This document shows, one piece after another, positions 43,645 to 52,743 of a stretch of DNA of 64,000 nucleotides (positions are counted from its first letter, which is position 1; each line of letters begins with the position of its first letter). The notes beneath the pieces were generated by a model. The model ran no database searches and had not been told where the DNA came from. It saw only the letters and a program-made list of their open reading frames with translations. A program made the position numbers and the translations under genes. Source of the stretch: Bradyrhizobium sp. NDS-1 (GTDB taxonomy: Bacteria; Pseudomonadota; Alphaproteobacteria; Rhizobiales; Xanthobacteraceae); the NCBI RefSeq assembly GCF_032918005.1, contig NZ_CP136628.1, forward strand, positions 4,821,501 to 4,885,500, given 5' to 3'.

Positions 43645-44559
43645 TCAGCGCCTGATCCGCGCCAGTATCCGGTCCGCCTCGATGCGCCAATCCGCGCTGC
43701 AGGCGAACTCCTTGGTTCCCCTGACGCCAAACAGCCCTTCATCGGCGAGGTCGGCGACCCAGGCCTGACGCTCGGCGGTGCCCTGCGCGGACCAGGGCGT
43801 CAGCCCTGCCTCGCGCACGGTCTCGGCGACCTCGCGCACTTCCTCGGCACGCCGGCGGCCATGCTCGATCACGCGCTGAAAGCAATAGGCGCCCTGCTTC
43901 TCCCAATCGATTCCGGGGAACGTCTCCGCGAGCGAGGTCAGCATCGCGTCCTCGACCCCATAGGCGCGCGCCGTCGTAAAGCTCTCGATGACCATGGCCT
44001 CGAGGCCCTTGATCATGATGCTGCGGCACATCTTCACCGCCGAGGACACGCCGAGCTTGTCGCTCGCGACCTTCGCAGCAAAGCCGATCGCGTTCAGAAG
44101 CGGTTCGATCTCCCTCGCCCCAGGACCGCCGAGCAGCAACGGTACCTTGATGCGATAAGGCGGCACCGAGGTCATCACCGCGCCCTCGACATACCGGCCG
44201 GCAGCGCCATCGATCAGCGCCGCCGCGCGCTGCTTGGCGCCGGGAGATGCCGAGTTGAAGTCGAGGAACCAGGTGCCCTGGTTGATCCCCGCCGCACAGG
44301 CCTTCGCCACCGGCACAGCCTGGCTGGCGGTGACGGCGGAGATGATAAAGTCGCATGTCGCGGCCAGCTCGGCATGAGAGGCTGCGAGCGTCACGCCGAA
44401 TTGCGCAGCATGCTCTTCCAGCGCTACGCCGGTTTCGCGACCGAGCTTGATATCATAGGCAGCGACCTTGATGTCCTGCCGGCGGAGGTCCTCGGCCAGA
44501 ATCCTGCCGACCTCGCCATATCCAACGAGCCCGATCTGCCATCGCTTCGGATCAGCCAT
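43645..44559 (-). CDS. NAD(P)-dependent oxidoreductase, 3-hydroxyisobutyrate-dehydrogenase-like
   Basis: 304 aa. The Rossmann N-terminus has IGLVGYGEVGRILAEDLR. The 6-phosphogluconate-dehydrogenase-like middle includes FLDFNSASPGAKQ and the C-terminal domain has KMCRSIMIKGLEAMVIE, the DUF1932 variant of this superfamily. It should oxidise a beta-hydroxy acid. It is last in the LigI-GalB-GalC operon and overlaps the preceding gene by one base. Its step in that pathway is unknown; LigC, the usual dehydrogenase there, belongs to a different family. Confidence 0.82.
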   Translation of the reverse strand: MADPKRWQIGLVGYGEVGRILAEDLRRQDIKVAAYDIKLGRETGVALEEHAAQFGVTLAASHAELAATCDFIISAVTASQAVPVAKACAAGINQGTWFLDFNSASPGAKQRAAALIDGAAGRYVEGAVMTSVPPYRIKVPLLLGGPGAREIEPLLNAIGFAAKVASDKLGVSSAVKMCRSIMIKGLEAMVIESFTTARAYGVEDAMLTSLAETFPGIDWEKQGAYCFQRVIEHGRRRAEEVREVAETVREAGLTPWSAQGTAERQAWVADLADEGLFGVRGTKEFACSADWRIEADRILARIRR

Positions 44560-45428
44560 CAGTTCAATCCCCGTGTCGTTTCGTCGAACAGCTCCTCGAC
44601 CGCATAGCGGCGCGGGATCAGCGCCTGCTGGAACGCATAGTCGACGATCAGTTCCAACGGCTTCCTGTTCGCCTCCACGCCGAACGGGAGGAGATCCGGC
44701 GAGGCCGCAGGCCCCATCTGCTCCTTGTTGCGCTTGAGGAGATCATAGATGCCCGCGACCACGTCGGGGCGCGACTTCGCGAGTTGCTCAGTCACGACCA
44801 CGAGATGGTTGACTGGGACCACGGCGCGCCGCGCGTACCATCTGGCGGCCTCCGCAGCCGGATCAGGGAATAGCGGCTTCAGCTTCGGATCGTTCGAGAC
44901 CTCGCCGAGCACAGCATCGAGCTCGCCGTCGAGCAGCATCTGCAGGATCTTCTTGTCCTTCGGGGCACGCTCGGTGGTGTCGACATATTCGGCGACGTGC
45001 GGATCCTCGAAGGTGACCCAGCGGATCTTGTCGAGGTTCACGCCATGGTCGTTGGCGAGGATTCCCCTGATCCAGGCTCCGGTCGTGGTCGTGAACGAGC
45101 GGATGCCGACGCGCTTGCCTTCGAGATCGGACGGCCCGAGCATTCCCCGCGCGGGATTGTATAGCCCATAGGCATGCTGGAAGCGGCCGAGCATGGTCGC
45201 CGGCAAAAGCACCAGCGGCTTTCCATGCGCCTTCGCCATCAGATAGGTGACGATCGCCATCTCGCAGACGTCGAAGGCCTGCTCCCGCACCATCGGCTTG
45301 AATGCCGTGTTGGTGGGCGTGTGCTCGACGAAGTCGAGATCGAAGAGCTCGGAGCGGAGCTCGCCGCTCTTCACCGCCTGGACGTGGGGGTGACTGCCGA
45401 GCACGGCCTTCAGCTTGACGCGATCCAT
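44559..45428 (-). CDS. 4,5-dihydroxyphthalate-decarboxylase-like / periplasmic-binding-fold protein
   Basis: 289 aa with GGGAG upstream. The fold is that of type 2 periplasmic binding proteins, but there is no signal peptide, so it is cytoplasmic. Blocks such as FDVCEMAIVTYLMAKAHGKP, GKRVGIRSFTTTTGAWIRGI and LDAVLGE match proteins annotated as 4,5-dihydroxyphthalate decarboxylase, which forms protocatechuate from dihydroxyphthalate. The neighbouring genes act downstream of protocatechuate or gallate, so the context agrees. A ligand-binding role cannot be excluded. Confidence 0.75.
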   Translation of the reverse strand: MDRVKLKAVLGSHPHVQAVKSGELRSELFDLDFVEHTPTNTAFKPMVREQAFDVCEMAIVTYLMAKAHGKPLVLLPATMLGRFQHAYGLYNPARGMLGPSDLEGKRVGIRSFTTTTGAWIRGILANDHGVNLDKIRWVTFEDPHVAEYVDTTERAPKDKKILQMLLDGELDAVLGEVSNDPKLKPLFPDPAAEAARWYARRAVVPVNHLVVVTEQLAKSRPDVVAGIYDLLKRNKEQMGPAASPDLLPFGVEANRKPLELIVDYAFQQALIPRRYAVEELFDETTRGLN

Positions 45429-45449
45429 CCGCCCGCTCCCGCCGTTGCC

Positions 45450-46133
45450 CTAGACGTCCTCGGGATTGTCGACATAGACGAGCCCGGCCTTGGCGAGCGT
45501 CTCGCGCATGTTGTACATGTCGAGACCCAGCTCGCCAGAGGCAAGCCGTCTGCGCTTGCCGTCTTCGTCGGCGTTGCGCTTCTTCGCCTTCTCGGCGACC
45601 TCGACGGCATAACGCTTCGGCACCACGACGACGCCATCGTCGTCGGCGACAACGATGTCACCGGGATCGACGTTGACGTTGGCGCAGACCACGGGAATGT
45701 TGACCGAGCCGAGCGTCGCCTTGACCGTGCCCTTGGCCGATACGGCGCGCGACCACACCGGAAACCTCATCTCGTGCAGTGCTTCGACGTCGCGGCAGCC
45801 GGCGTCGATGACCAGACCCTGCACGCCGCGCGCCTGCAGCGAGGTCGCCAGCAGTTCACCGAACATGCCGTCGGTATTGTCGGTGGTGCAGCCGACGACG
45901 AGGATGTCACCCTTCCTGCATTGCTCGACCGCGACATGGATCATCCAGTTGTCGCCGGGCTGCGCCAGCACGGTGACGGCAGGCCCCGCAATTGCCGCGC
46001 CCGACCAGACCGGCCGCAAGTAAGGCTTCATCAGGCCGATGCGCCCATAGGCCTCGTGCACCGTCGAGACGCCGTAGTCCGCCATGCCGGCAGGATCGGC
46101 TCGCTCAATGTTGCGGACGACGACAGGCTTCAT
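45450..46133 (-). CDS. galC: 4-carboxy-4-hydroxy-2-oxoadipate aldolase
   Basis: 227 aa from [13 protein letters not shown]; the frame extends upstream, but this ATG overlaps the galB stop by four bases. The class II pyruvate aldolase (RraA-like) pattern is clear: [34 protein letters not shown] with the catalytic Arg-Asp pair, and [18 protein letters not shown]. It splits 4-carboxy-4-hydroxy-2-oxoadipate to pyruvate and oxaloacetate, the last step of the protocatechuate 4,5-cleavage and gallate routes. Also named ligK. Confidence 0.9.
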   Translation of the reverse strand: MKPVVVRNIERADPAGMADYGVSTVHEAYGRIGLMKPYLRPVWSGAAIAGPAVTVLAQPGDNWMIHVAVEQCRKGDILVVGCTTDNTDGMFGELLATSLQARGVQGLVIDAGCRDVEALHEMRFPVWSRAVSAKGTVKATLGSVNIPVVCANVNVDPGDIVVADDDGVVVVPKRYAVEVAEKAKKRNADEDGKRRRLASGELGLDMYNMRETLAKAGLVYVDNPEDV

Positions 46134-46843
46134 ACCAGCTCCTCCGCAACGGTCGGAAACAGGCGTTGATAGGCCTCTCCATAGGTCATGGGCACGCCGG
46201 TGTTGCGGCTGCCCTGAATGCCGCGATTGAGCGCGACGCGCTCGTAATAACCCCAGAGATGTTTCTGCGCGGCCAGGATCTGGAATGCCTCGTACTTCTC
46301 CTTCCAGACCTCGTCGATCTTGAGAAGCAGATCGGGCTTGTAGTTGCACTGTTCCGGCTGATGCGGCTCGAACAAGAACACCGGCGGCGCCGAATATTTG
46401 TACTGCGCACCGGGCTTGTGGCCCATCGCCTGCGCGACCACGCGCGTTTCCTGCGCGAAATGCGCGGCGTTGGGATGGTCGAAATTATATGGGTCCTCCA
46501 ACGCGTGCGTCAGAACGAAGCTCGGGTTGAGCTCGCGGTAAATGTCGACCATGCGGTCGAAATGCGCCTCGGTGAGCTTCAGCGGATAGTCGCCGCAGTC
46601 GAAGAACTCGATCTCTGCACCCAGAAGCCTCGCCGCCCGCTCCGCCTCGTCCTTGCGGCCGGCCTTGACCGATTCCAGCGTCGCGCCTTTTTCCTTCCAG
46701 GCGAATTGGCTTTCGCCGCGCTCGCCGAAGGACATGCAGACGATCTTCATGCGGTAGCCCTTCTTCGCATGGAGCGCGATGGCGCCGCCGGCGCGCCAGA
46801 CGAAATCGCCGGGATGGGCGGTGATCACCAGACCTGTTTTCAT
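46130..46843 (-). CDS. galB: 4-oxalomesaconate hydratase, PIG-L/LmbE-type
   Basis: 237 aa with AAGGAG upstream. It has the PIG-L deacetylase fold with the zinc motif in [17 protein letters not shown] and later [21 protein letters not shown]. The known 4-oxalomesaconate hydratase GalB of pseudomonads belongs to this family and carries the same [11 protein letters not shown] opening. Position between ligI and galC makes the hydratase call strong: it makes 4-carboxy-4-hydroxy-2-oxoadipate for the aldolase. The four-base overlap with galC suggests coupling. Confidence 0.87.
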   Translation of the reverse strand: MKTGLVITAHPGDFVWRAGGAIALHAKKGYRMKIVCMSFGERGESQFAWKEKGATLESVKAGRKDEAERAARLLGAEIEFFDCGDYPLKLTEAHFDRMVDIYRELNPSFVLTHALEDPYNFDHPNAAHFAQETRVVAQAMGHKPGAQYKYSAPPVFLFEPHQPEQCNYKPDLLLKIDEVWKEKYEAFQILAAQKHLWGYYERVALNRGIQGSRNTGVPMTYGEAYQRLFPTVAEELV

Positions 46844-46898
46844 GGGACACTCCTTTCGTTCGCATGCATCCCGCGCAGCTCGTCGATCGTTAGCGACC

Positions 46899-47783
46899 TC
46901 ATTGGCCGAACCCGAACAGACGCGCGGGATTGTCGACCAGGATCTTCCGCTGCAACTCCGGCTCCGGCGCGAACAGCGGAATGAGGTCGACGAGGTCGCC
47001 GTCGTTCGGCATCACCTTGACGTTGGGATGCGGCCAGTCCGTGCCCCAGACGACGCGGTCGGCCGCGGTCTCGACGATCCTGCGGGCGAACGGCACCGCG
47101 TCGGTGAACGGCGGACCGCTCGACGACACCCGCTCCGAGCCGCAGATCTTGACCCAGCATTTCTCGTCACGCCGCATCAGCTCGATCAGGATCCTGAACG
47201 GAAGCTGGTCGAGCCCGTCGGACGCCTTCACCCGTCCCATATGGTCGATGGTGTAGCTCAGCGGCAGCTTCGCCAGCATGTCGGCATAGTCCGGCAGGTC
47301 GACCGCGTCGAAATGCAAATCGATGTGCCAGCCGAGCGGCGCGACCATGGCGATGACGCGATCGAACACGCCCTTGTCAGGCACCCCGCCGAGATGGCGG
47401 ACGAAATTGAATCGGCAGCCGCGAAAGCCGCCTTCGTGCAAAGTGCGAAGCCCGCGCTCGGTGATGGTGTCGTCGATATTGGCGACGGCGCGGTAGGCAC
47501 CATTGCTCTGCGCGATGGCATCGAGCGCCACCGTGTTGTCCGTGCCGTGCACGCTGGCATTGACGATGACCGCGCGCTCGACACCGAGCTTGGCATGCAG
47601 CCCGCGAAAGGCCTCGAGCGGAGCATCCGGCGGCGTGTAGGAGCGATCCGGCGCATAAGGATATTTCGCGCCTGGCCCGAAGATATGGCAGTGCGCATCG
47701 CAGGACAGTTTCGGCAGCTTGAACGCCGGCGTGCGCGTGTTCGGATCTGGCGGCGGGATGGTCGGCGTGTACATCATCGTCAT
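46899..47783 (-). CDS. ligI: 2-pyrone-4,6-dicarboxylate lactonase
   Basis: 294 aa from the ATG at 47783 (MTMMYTPTIPPPD); a TTG 11 codons earlier keeps the frame but has no better ribosome site. It hydrolyses 2-pyrone-4,6-dicarboxylate to 4-oxalomesaconate. The LigI amidohydrolase pattern is DAHCHIFGPGAKYPYAPDRSYTP-like at the start, HLGGVPDKGVFDRV, TIDHMGRV, and WGTDWPHPN with the catalytic Asp. The length matches SYK-6 LigI. It follows a TetR gene and opens the lower-pathway operon. Confidence 0.9.
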   Translation of the reverse strand: MTMMYTPTIPPPDPNTRTPAFKLPKLSCDAHCHIFGPGAKYPYAPDRSYTPPDAPLEAFRGLHAKLGVERAVIVNASVHGTDNTVALDAIAQSNGAYRAVANIDDTITERGLRTLHEGGFRGCRFNFVRHLGGVPDKGVFDRVIAMVAPLGWHIDLHFDAVDLPDYADMLAKLPLSYTIDHMGRVKASDGLDQLPFRILIELMRRDEKCWVKICGSERVSSSGPPFTDAVPFARRIVETAADRVVWGTDWPHPNVKVMPNDGDLVDLIPLFAPEPELQRKILVDNPARLFGFGQ

Positions 47784-47812
47784 CAGGTGAACCGCCGAAG
47801 CGAGACGTTCAT

Positions 47813-48523
47813 TCAAGTCTTGCCGCTGACGGCCGGCCGCCGGCGCGCCGGCGCGGCATGATCGAGCGGCGGCGCCTGGAACGCGGCAACCGTGGCCTGC
47901 ACCAGTTGCTCGATGGCACCCGCGGGATCGCCGCCATCGGCCTCACCGCGCGACAGGCGCGTCACGCGCTCCGGCGTCACCAGCGAATAATAGAGCGCGC
48001 CGAGCAGGAAGTGACTGCGCCAGACGATGTCGGTGCGGGGGATATGCGGCAGGCTCGCGTGGATCGCATCGATGAAGGCGTGGCTGGTGTCGTCAAAGGT
48101 CTGCGCGATGATTTTACGCGCGACGTCGTTACCCTCGGCTGACATCACGGCGCGCAATCGCGTGAAGCGCGCCCCGCCGCCGGCAAGATCGCTGCCCGAG
48201 GTGAAGGCTGGCACGACATAGGCGCGCACGATCGCCTCCAGCCGGTCCTGGAGATCGCGCACGCGGCTTGCGGCGGCGAGCAGTTCCGAACGGCGCAGGT
48301 TCATCGGCCCGCAATGGCGCCGGTAGATCTCCAGCAGCAGGCCATCCTTGGTCTTGAAATGATAGGTCACGCTGCCGGGATTCGCCCCGGCGGCTTGCGC
48401 GATGTCGCGCACCGAGACGGCATTGAAGCCGTTGGTGGCGAACAGCTCCTCGGCGGCGGCGAGGATCGCCTCGCGCATGTTCGGCTTGCGGGCCGTTTCC
48501 TTGCTGACGGGGTTGCGTGCCAT
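47813..48523 (-). CDS. TetR family regulator of the PDC/oxalomesaconate operon
   Basis: 236 aa from MARNPVSKETARK. The helix-turn-helix is at about residues 18-62 (AILAAAEELFATNGFNAVSV, then AGANPGSVTYHFKTKDGLLL). The C-terminal domain is large and ends in an Ala/Pro-rich tail. It is divergent from the Bug-type gene across a perfect 7+4+7 palindrome and is followed by ligI with 29 bases or less between, so it is most likely the autoregulated repressor of both transcripts. Confidence 0.88.
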   Translation of the reverse strand: MARNPVSKETARKPNMREAILAAAEELFATNGFNAVSVRDIAQAAGANPGSVTYHFKTKDGLLLEIYRRHCGPMNLRRSELLAAASRVRDLQDRLEAIVRAYVVPAFTSGSDLAGGGARFTRLRAVMSAEGNDVARKIIAQTFDDTSHAFIDAIHASLPHIPRTDIVWRSHFLLGALYYSLVTPERVTRLSRGEADGGDPAGAIEQLVQATVAAFQAPPLDHAAPARRRPAVSGKT

Positions 48524-48527
48524 GAGA

Positions 48528-48545
48528 TTTGTACTATCGTACAAA
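48528..48545. promoter_or_regulatory. probable TetR operator
   Basis: TTTGTAC and GTACAAA are perfect inverted repeats separated by TATC, four bases upstream of the TetR start codon in the 105-base divergent gap. Confidence 0.7.
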
Positions 48546-48628
48546 AGATCAGGTCTCGTCAACAAGAACCGAGGGCCATGGCCGGAGACCGCCGGCACGC
48601 GCACGAATGCCCTTTTGGAGTGCTGGGA

Positions 48629-49609
48629 ATGCTGGGTTTGAACAAGAAGATCGGCGCTCTGATGCTGGGTGCCGGCCTGCTGCTGGCGGGCAGTGCCGCG
48701 CAGGCCGCGGACAATTATCCGAGCAAGCCGGTCCACATCCTGGTCCCCTACGCCGCCGGCGGCGCGGTCGACGTGCTCGCGCGCACGCTGGGCCAGGCGC
48801 TGGCCAAGACCTGGGGACAGCAACCGGTGGTCGACAACCGTCCCGGCGCCGGAGGCATCGTCGCCTCGCAGGCGCTGACTCAGGCCGCGCCCGACGGTTA
48901 CACCTTGATCCTGGTCGCGAGCGGCCATCCGCTCAACCAGTTCATCTATCCGAGCGTGCCCTACGACACGTTCAAGGATTTCACGGCGATCACAGAGGTG
49001 GCCTCCTCTCCGCTTGCGATCGTCGTGGCCAAGGACAGCCCCTACAAGACGCTCGGCGATCTCCTGGCGGCCGCGAAGAAGGAGCCGGACAAGCTCTCCT
49101 ACGGCATGTCCGGCAACGGCACCTCGGCGCATCTGGCGGGCGAGCTGTTGAAACACATGTCCGGCACCAAGATCGTCGCGATCCCCTACAAGGGCGGCGC
49201 GCCCGCGCTGACAGCCGTGATCGCAGGCGAGATCCCGCTCAGCATCAATCCGCTCGCAGAAGCGATCGGCCAGCTTGAAAACGGCCCGGTGCGCGCGCTC
49301 GCCGTGACTTCGGCCGAGCGATCCAAGGCGCTACCGGATGTGCCGACCATCGCCGAGTCGGGTATACCCGGCTACGACGTCTCGGTCTGGTGGGGCGTGC
49401 TGGGACCGGCAAAGATGCCGCCGCAGATCGTGGCGAAGCTCGAGACCGATCTGAAGGCGGCGCTTCGGGATCCGAACGTGCTGTCGACGCTCGGCAAGAT
49501 CGGCGCAACCCCGGTCGGCTCCTCGGCCAAGGAGTTTGACGCCTATCTGCACGCCGAGGCGACCAAGTGGGAGCCGGTGCTCAAGGCCGCCAACATCCGC
49601 GCCCAGTGA
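48629..49609 (+). CDS. tripartite tricarboxylate transporter binding protein (Bug/TctC family)
   Basis: 326 aa from MLGLNKKIGALM, with GGAG upstream and a signal peptide to about residue 26 (GSAAQAAD). The Bug family pattern is complete: YPSKPVHILVPYAAGGAVDVLARTLG, VDNRPGAGG, APDGYTLILV, YGMSGNGTSAHLAGELL, and VPYKGGAPALTAVI-like. It binds a carboxylate in the periplasm for a TctAB-type carrier, not encoded here. Divergent from the TetR gene, it probably captures the aromatic acid degraded by the neighbouring operon. Confidence 0.92.
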   Translation: MLGLNKKIGALMLGAGLLLAGSAAQAADNYPSKPVHILVPYAAGGAVDVLARTLGQALAKTWGQQPVVDNRPGAGGIVASQALTQAAPDGYTLILVASGHPLNQFIYPSVPYDTFKDFTAITEVASSPLAIVVAKDSPYKTLGDLLAAAKKEPDKLSYGMSGNGTSAHLAGELLKHMSGTKIVAIPYKGGAPALTAVIAGEIPLSINPLAEAIGQLENGPVRALAVTSAERSKALPDVPTIAESGIPGYDVSVWWGVLGPAKMPPQIVAKLETDLKAALRDPNVLSTLGKIGATPVGSSAKEFDAYLHAEATKWEPVLKAANIRAQ

Positions 49610-49631
49610 GCTCTTCAGATGCAAGCCGCGG

Positions 49632-50777
49632 TCAGTTATGCGCACTCGCCCGCATCTTCTCGGGCGGCGCGGGGCCCTGCACGAAATCGGCATCATCGCC
49701 ACCGCCCGACGGGATCAGGATCGCCCGCTCGCGCGGCAGCGCCTCCGGCATCTCGTCACGAATGAAGGCCACCAGTCTTTCCCGGATCTCGCAGCGCAGG
49801 TCCCAGGATTGCGGCGCGTTGCGCGCACTGACCAGTGCCCGCAGCTCGATGGTGCGGGCATCCGCATCGATCACCTGAAGATTGACCACGGCGCCATCCC
49901 AGAGCTTGGACTCCTTCACCGCCTCCTCCAGCCAGCGCCTGATGCGCGACACGTCGGCACGGTAATCGACATGGAGCGCGATGACGCCGATCAGAGATGC
50001 GGTGTCGCGGGTCCAATTCTGGAACGGCTTCTCGATGAAATAGGACAACGGCACCACCATGCGGCGCCAGTCCCACAGCCGGATCACGACATAGGTCGCG
50101 GCGATATCCTCGATCCAGCCCCATTCGTTCTCGATGATCACCGCGTCCTCGATGCGGATCGGCTGGGTGATGGCGATCTGCAGGCCCGCGATCAGGTTGC
50201 TGAGCAGCGGCCGTGCGGCAAGACCGACGATGATACCGGCCGCACCGGCGGAGGCGAACAGGCTGACGCCATATTGCCGGACCGAGTCGAACGTCATCAA
50301 TGCGGTCGATACCGTGATGATGACGATGATGGTGTCGGTGACGCGCTTGAACACGCGGACTTGCGTGACGTGCTTGCGGGCGACGAAATTCTCGGTGACG
50401 TCACGAAAATTCTGCAGATAGCGCGCCGCACTCATGTCGACGATCCGGATCGAGATCCAGCCGATCAGGGCAATGACGGCGACGACGAACAGCCGCATGA
50501 GTGGCGTGCGGATCGTGTCGTCGAGCGGCGCGAGCGGCAGCACCAAGGCGACCGCGCCAAGACACAGCGCCAGCTGAGCCGGGCCCGTCGTGCGCTCGAT
50601 GAACACGCTTAAAAGCGGGAGACGAGTTCCGAAGGCGCGATTGAGAAGCCAGGCCGCAAGCCGATGCAGGGCAAGGGCCAGCAGGATCGCGCCGAGCACC
50701 AGGCTGAGGCCGACAAACCACGACGGTATCCAGCCGAACATGCTGTCGATGTCCGCCATGAGGGCCTGCCAATTCAT
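49632..50777 (-). CDS. MscS-type mechanosensitive channel
   Basis: 381 aa from MNWQALMADIDSMFG. Several N-terminal hydrophobic helices precede the MscS pore segment SLFASAGAAGIIVGLAARPLLSNLIAGLQIA, whose Gly/Ala packing pattern is diagnostic. Then come the beta domain (IRIEDAVIIENEWGWIEDI, YVVIRLWDWRRMVVP) and the alpha/beta cytoplasmic vestibule. Such channels open under membrane tension to release solutes in osmotic downshock. It converges with the Bug gene. Confidence 0.92.
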   Translation of the reverse strand: MNWQALMADIDSMFGWIPSWFVGLSLVLGAILLALALHRLAAWLLNRAFGTRLPLLSVFIERTTGPAQLALCLGAVALVLPLAPLDDTIRTPLMRLFVVAVIALIGWISIRIVDMSAARYLQNFRDVTENFVARKHVTQVRVFKRVTDTIIVIITVSTALMTFDSVRQYGVSLFASAGAAGIIVGLAARPLLSNLIAGLQIAITQPIRIEDAVIIENEWGWIEDIAATYVVIRLWDWRRMVVPLSYFIEKPFQNWTRDTASLIGVIALHVDYRADVSRIRRWLEEAVKESKLWDGAVVNLQVIDADARTIELRALVSARNAPQSWDLRCEIRERLVAFIRDEMPEALPRERAILIPSGGGDDADFVQGPAPPEKMRASAHN

Positions 50778-50902
50778 TGCTGTCCCCGTTTGCATTCGCG
50801 TAGCCGGCTCAACGCCTCCCGGCCGCCTTCGGTCCCCCGCCCTGTGCAACGCAGCATTCCACAAGTGCAACCGTTGCCGAATTGGGCTAGTTTGCGACGC
50901 TC

Positions 50903-52153
50903 ATGACTCGACGTAGCGGCAGTGCCGATCTTCCCTTGCATACCGGACGGGTTCCGCCGTGGCTGGCGAACCGTATGGCCTCACTCGGGTCGATCGTCAC
51001 GCAGGCGATTGTGCAGCATTATGGCCGCGATGCGTTCCTCCAGCGGCTATCCCATCCGTTCTGGTTCCAGTCATTCGGCGCCGTCATGGGAATGGACTGG
51101 CACTCCTCCGGCATCACGACCTCCGTGATCGGCGCGCTGAAGCGCGGGCTCGGGCCGCTTCAGGACGAGCTCGGGATCTATGTCTGCGGCGGACGCGGCC
51201 AGCATTCGCGCAAGACACCGGACGAATTGATGCAGCTCGGCGACCGCGTTGGATTCGACGGCGCAAAGCTGACTCGCGCAAGCCGCCTGGTGGCGAAGGT
51301 CGACAGCGCGGCCGTGCAAGACGGCTTCGACCTCTATCTCCACGGCTTCTTCGTCACCGCCGACGGCAAATGGACGGTGGTGCAGCAGGGCATGAATGGC
51401 GACAAGCGGCAGGCGCGACGCTATCACTGGCATTCCGAGGCGCTGAAGAGCTTCGTCGATACGCCGCATAGCGCGATTGACGGGCCGCAACAGGGTGAGA
51501 TCGTCAATCTCACCGACCATCGCGCCGAAATCTCGCGGAGCGCGCAGCTCGATCTGCTGGGGGATCTCGGCCCCGATCGCATCGTGTGCGAATTCGAACG
51601 GCTCTTGGGGACCGGGCCCGAGCCGGCACAGGCGATGCTGCCGCACCTGATCATGCCCGCGCATCACGATGTCAGGCCCAAGGACGTGTTCGCGCGCCGC
51701 CTGCACGGCACCCTCGCCGCCGCAGCCGAGCGCGGCCCGGTCGATTTTCCCGAACTGCTGCTGACGCCGGGCGTCGGCGCGCGCACCGTCCGCTCACTGG
51801 CGATGGTCGCGGAGGTCGTGCACGGCGCGCCCTACCGTTTCGAGGATCCAGCACGTTTCTCGCTCGCCCATGGCGGCAAGGACCGGCATCCCTATCCCGT
51901 CCCGATCAAGGTCTATGACGAGACCATCCGCGTGCTGAAGGGTGCGGTCCGGAACGCGAAGCTCGGACGCGACGAGGAAATGCAGGCGATCAAGCGCCTC
52001 GACGACCAGGCGCGGCGGCTGGAACGCACGGCGAGCGGGCCACCGATCGAGGCCTACATCGCAGACGAGCGTGCGGCTTCGCCGGATCTCGATGGCCGCT
52101 CCGTGTTCGGTTGGGAGCGCGACCTAAAACCGACAAAAAAGCGGACCGGCTGA
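50903..52153 (+). CDS. DUF763 family protein
   Basis: 416 aa. The whole length matches DUF763 as I know it: SADLPLHTGRVPPWLANRMA, then HPFWFQSFGAVMGMDWHSSG, GIYVCGGRGQHSRKTP, LYLHGFFVTADGKWTVVQQGMN and a C-terminal RYPYPVPIKVYDET-like block. The function is not established; the family is widespread in archaea and some bacteria and has a helix-hairpin-helix-like segment (TPGVGARTVRSLAMVAEV), so DNA contact is possible. It is transcribed alone, and its stop lies within the terminator of the convergent gene. Confidence 0.85.
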   Translation: MTRRSGSADLPLHTGRVPPWLANRMASLGSIVTQAIVQHYGRDAFLQRLSHPFWFQSFGAVMGMDWHSSGITTSVIGALKRGLGPLQDELGIYVCGGRGQHSRKTPDELMQLGDRVGFDGAKLTRASRLVAKVDSAAVQDGFDLYLHGFFVTADGKWTVVQQGMNGDKRQARRYHWHSEALKSFVDTPHSAIDGPQQGEIVNLTDHRAEISRSAQLDLLGDLGPDRIVCEFERLLGTGPEPAQAMLPHLIMPAHHDVRPKDVFARRLHGTLAAAAERGPVDFPELLLTPGVGARTVRSLAMVAEVVHGAPYRFEDPARFSLAHGGKDRHPYPVPIKVYDETIRVLKGAVRNAKLGRDEEMQAIKRLDDQARRLERTASGPPIEAYIADERAASPDLDGRSVFGWERDLKPTKKRTG

Positions 52154-52165
52154 ACGCCGGTCCGC
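52134..52165 (-). terminator. rho-independent terminator of the minus-strand small-protein group
   Basis: GCGGACCGGC (52141-52150) and GCCGGTCCGC (52156-52165) form a perfect ten-pair stem with a five-base loop. On the minus strand it is followed by TTTTTTG. It terminates the 80-aa gene; the DUF763 stop codon (52151-52153) lies in its loop. Confidence 0.85.
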
Positions 52166-52187
52166 AAGTTCAGCGGGAGGAACGTTC

Positions 52188-52430
52188 TCAGGTCTCGTCG
52201 GTCTCCGGCTTCTCGTCGAGCCGGTTGGCTGCGTGATCCTGATACTGTTCGGTCTGGATGGATTTGCCGTCCATGCCACGAATGTCCGAATGCTGCTTCT
52301 TGTCGCGGTTGGACAGCACCATGTTGTCGCCGATCTTGTCCTTGGGAATATCGGCCATGGCGCCGGTGCCGTCGCCCTTGCCCTGCATGCCCGATCTGAA
52401 GTGCGTCTTGCTGCCGTGCCCACTTGGCAT
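52188..52430 (-). CDS. small hydrophilic protein, 80 aa
   Basis: 80 aa from MPSGHGSKTHFRSGMQG, with GGAGAAACCG upstream. It is rich in Gly, Asp, Lys and Gln with no hydrophobic core, so it is probably disordered. Blocks such as SNRDKKQHSDIRGMDGKSIQ recur in uncharacterised Bradyrhizobium proteins. It is the last of four similar small minus-strand genes and is followed by a strong terminator. A hydrophilin-like or stress role is only an inference from composition. Confidence 0.6.
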   Translation of the reverse strand: MPSGHGSKTHFRSGMQGKGDGTGAMADIPKDKIGDNMVLSNRDKKQHSDIRGMDGKSIQTEQYQDHAANRLDEKPETDET

Positions 52431-52463
52431 CGGTTTCTCCTCTTGTAGTGATCTCACGACGAC

Positions 52464-52727
52464 TTAATGCTTCTGTTGCGCCGGTGTCGGTTTCGGCGGC
52501 TTGTGGCCACTCTGGCCAGCGTGATTGTGCTTGTTGTGGTCGCTCTCCTGGTTGAGACCGCCGCGGCTCACCGGAAATTCGCTCTGCCGAGCTTCAGGCT
52601 GCGTACGACGGATGCCCGCATCCGGGGGACTGCGACCGGCGGCCCGATCGAGCTCTTGCCCGTCGGGGGTGTCGGGCTTGCGCTCGAGAATGCGCACCTG
52701 CTGTTCGTGGGTTTTCCTGCCTTGCAT
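52464..52727 (-). CDS. small hydrophilic protein, 87 aa
   Basis: 87 aa from MQGRKTHEQQVRILERKPDT, with GGGAG upstream. A short helical N-terminus of the HEQQxRILERK type is followed by a disordered Arg/Pro/Gln-rich region ending in HNKHNHAGQSGHKPPKP. The N-terminal block is familiar from many alphaproteobacterial small proteins of unknown role. It is 33 bases upstream of the 80-aa gene. Confidence 0.6.
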   Translation of the reverse strand: MQGRKTHEQQVRILERKPDTPDGQELDRAAGRSPPDAGIRRTQPEARQSEFPVSRGGLNQESDHNKHNHAGQSGHKPPKPTPAQQKH

Positions 52728-52743
52728 CCGGATCTCCCAATCC

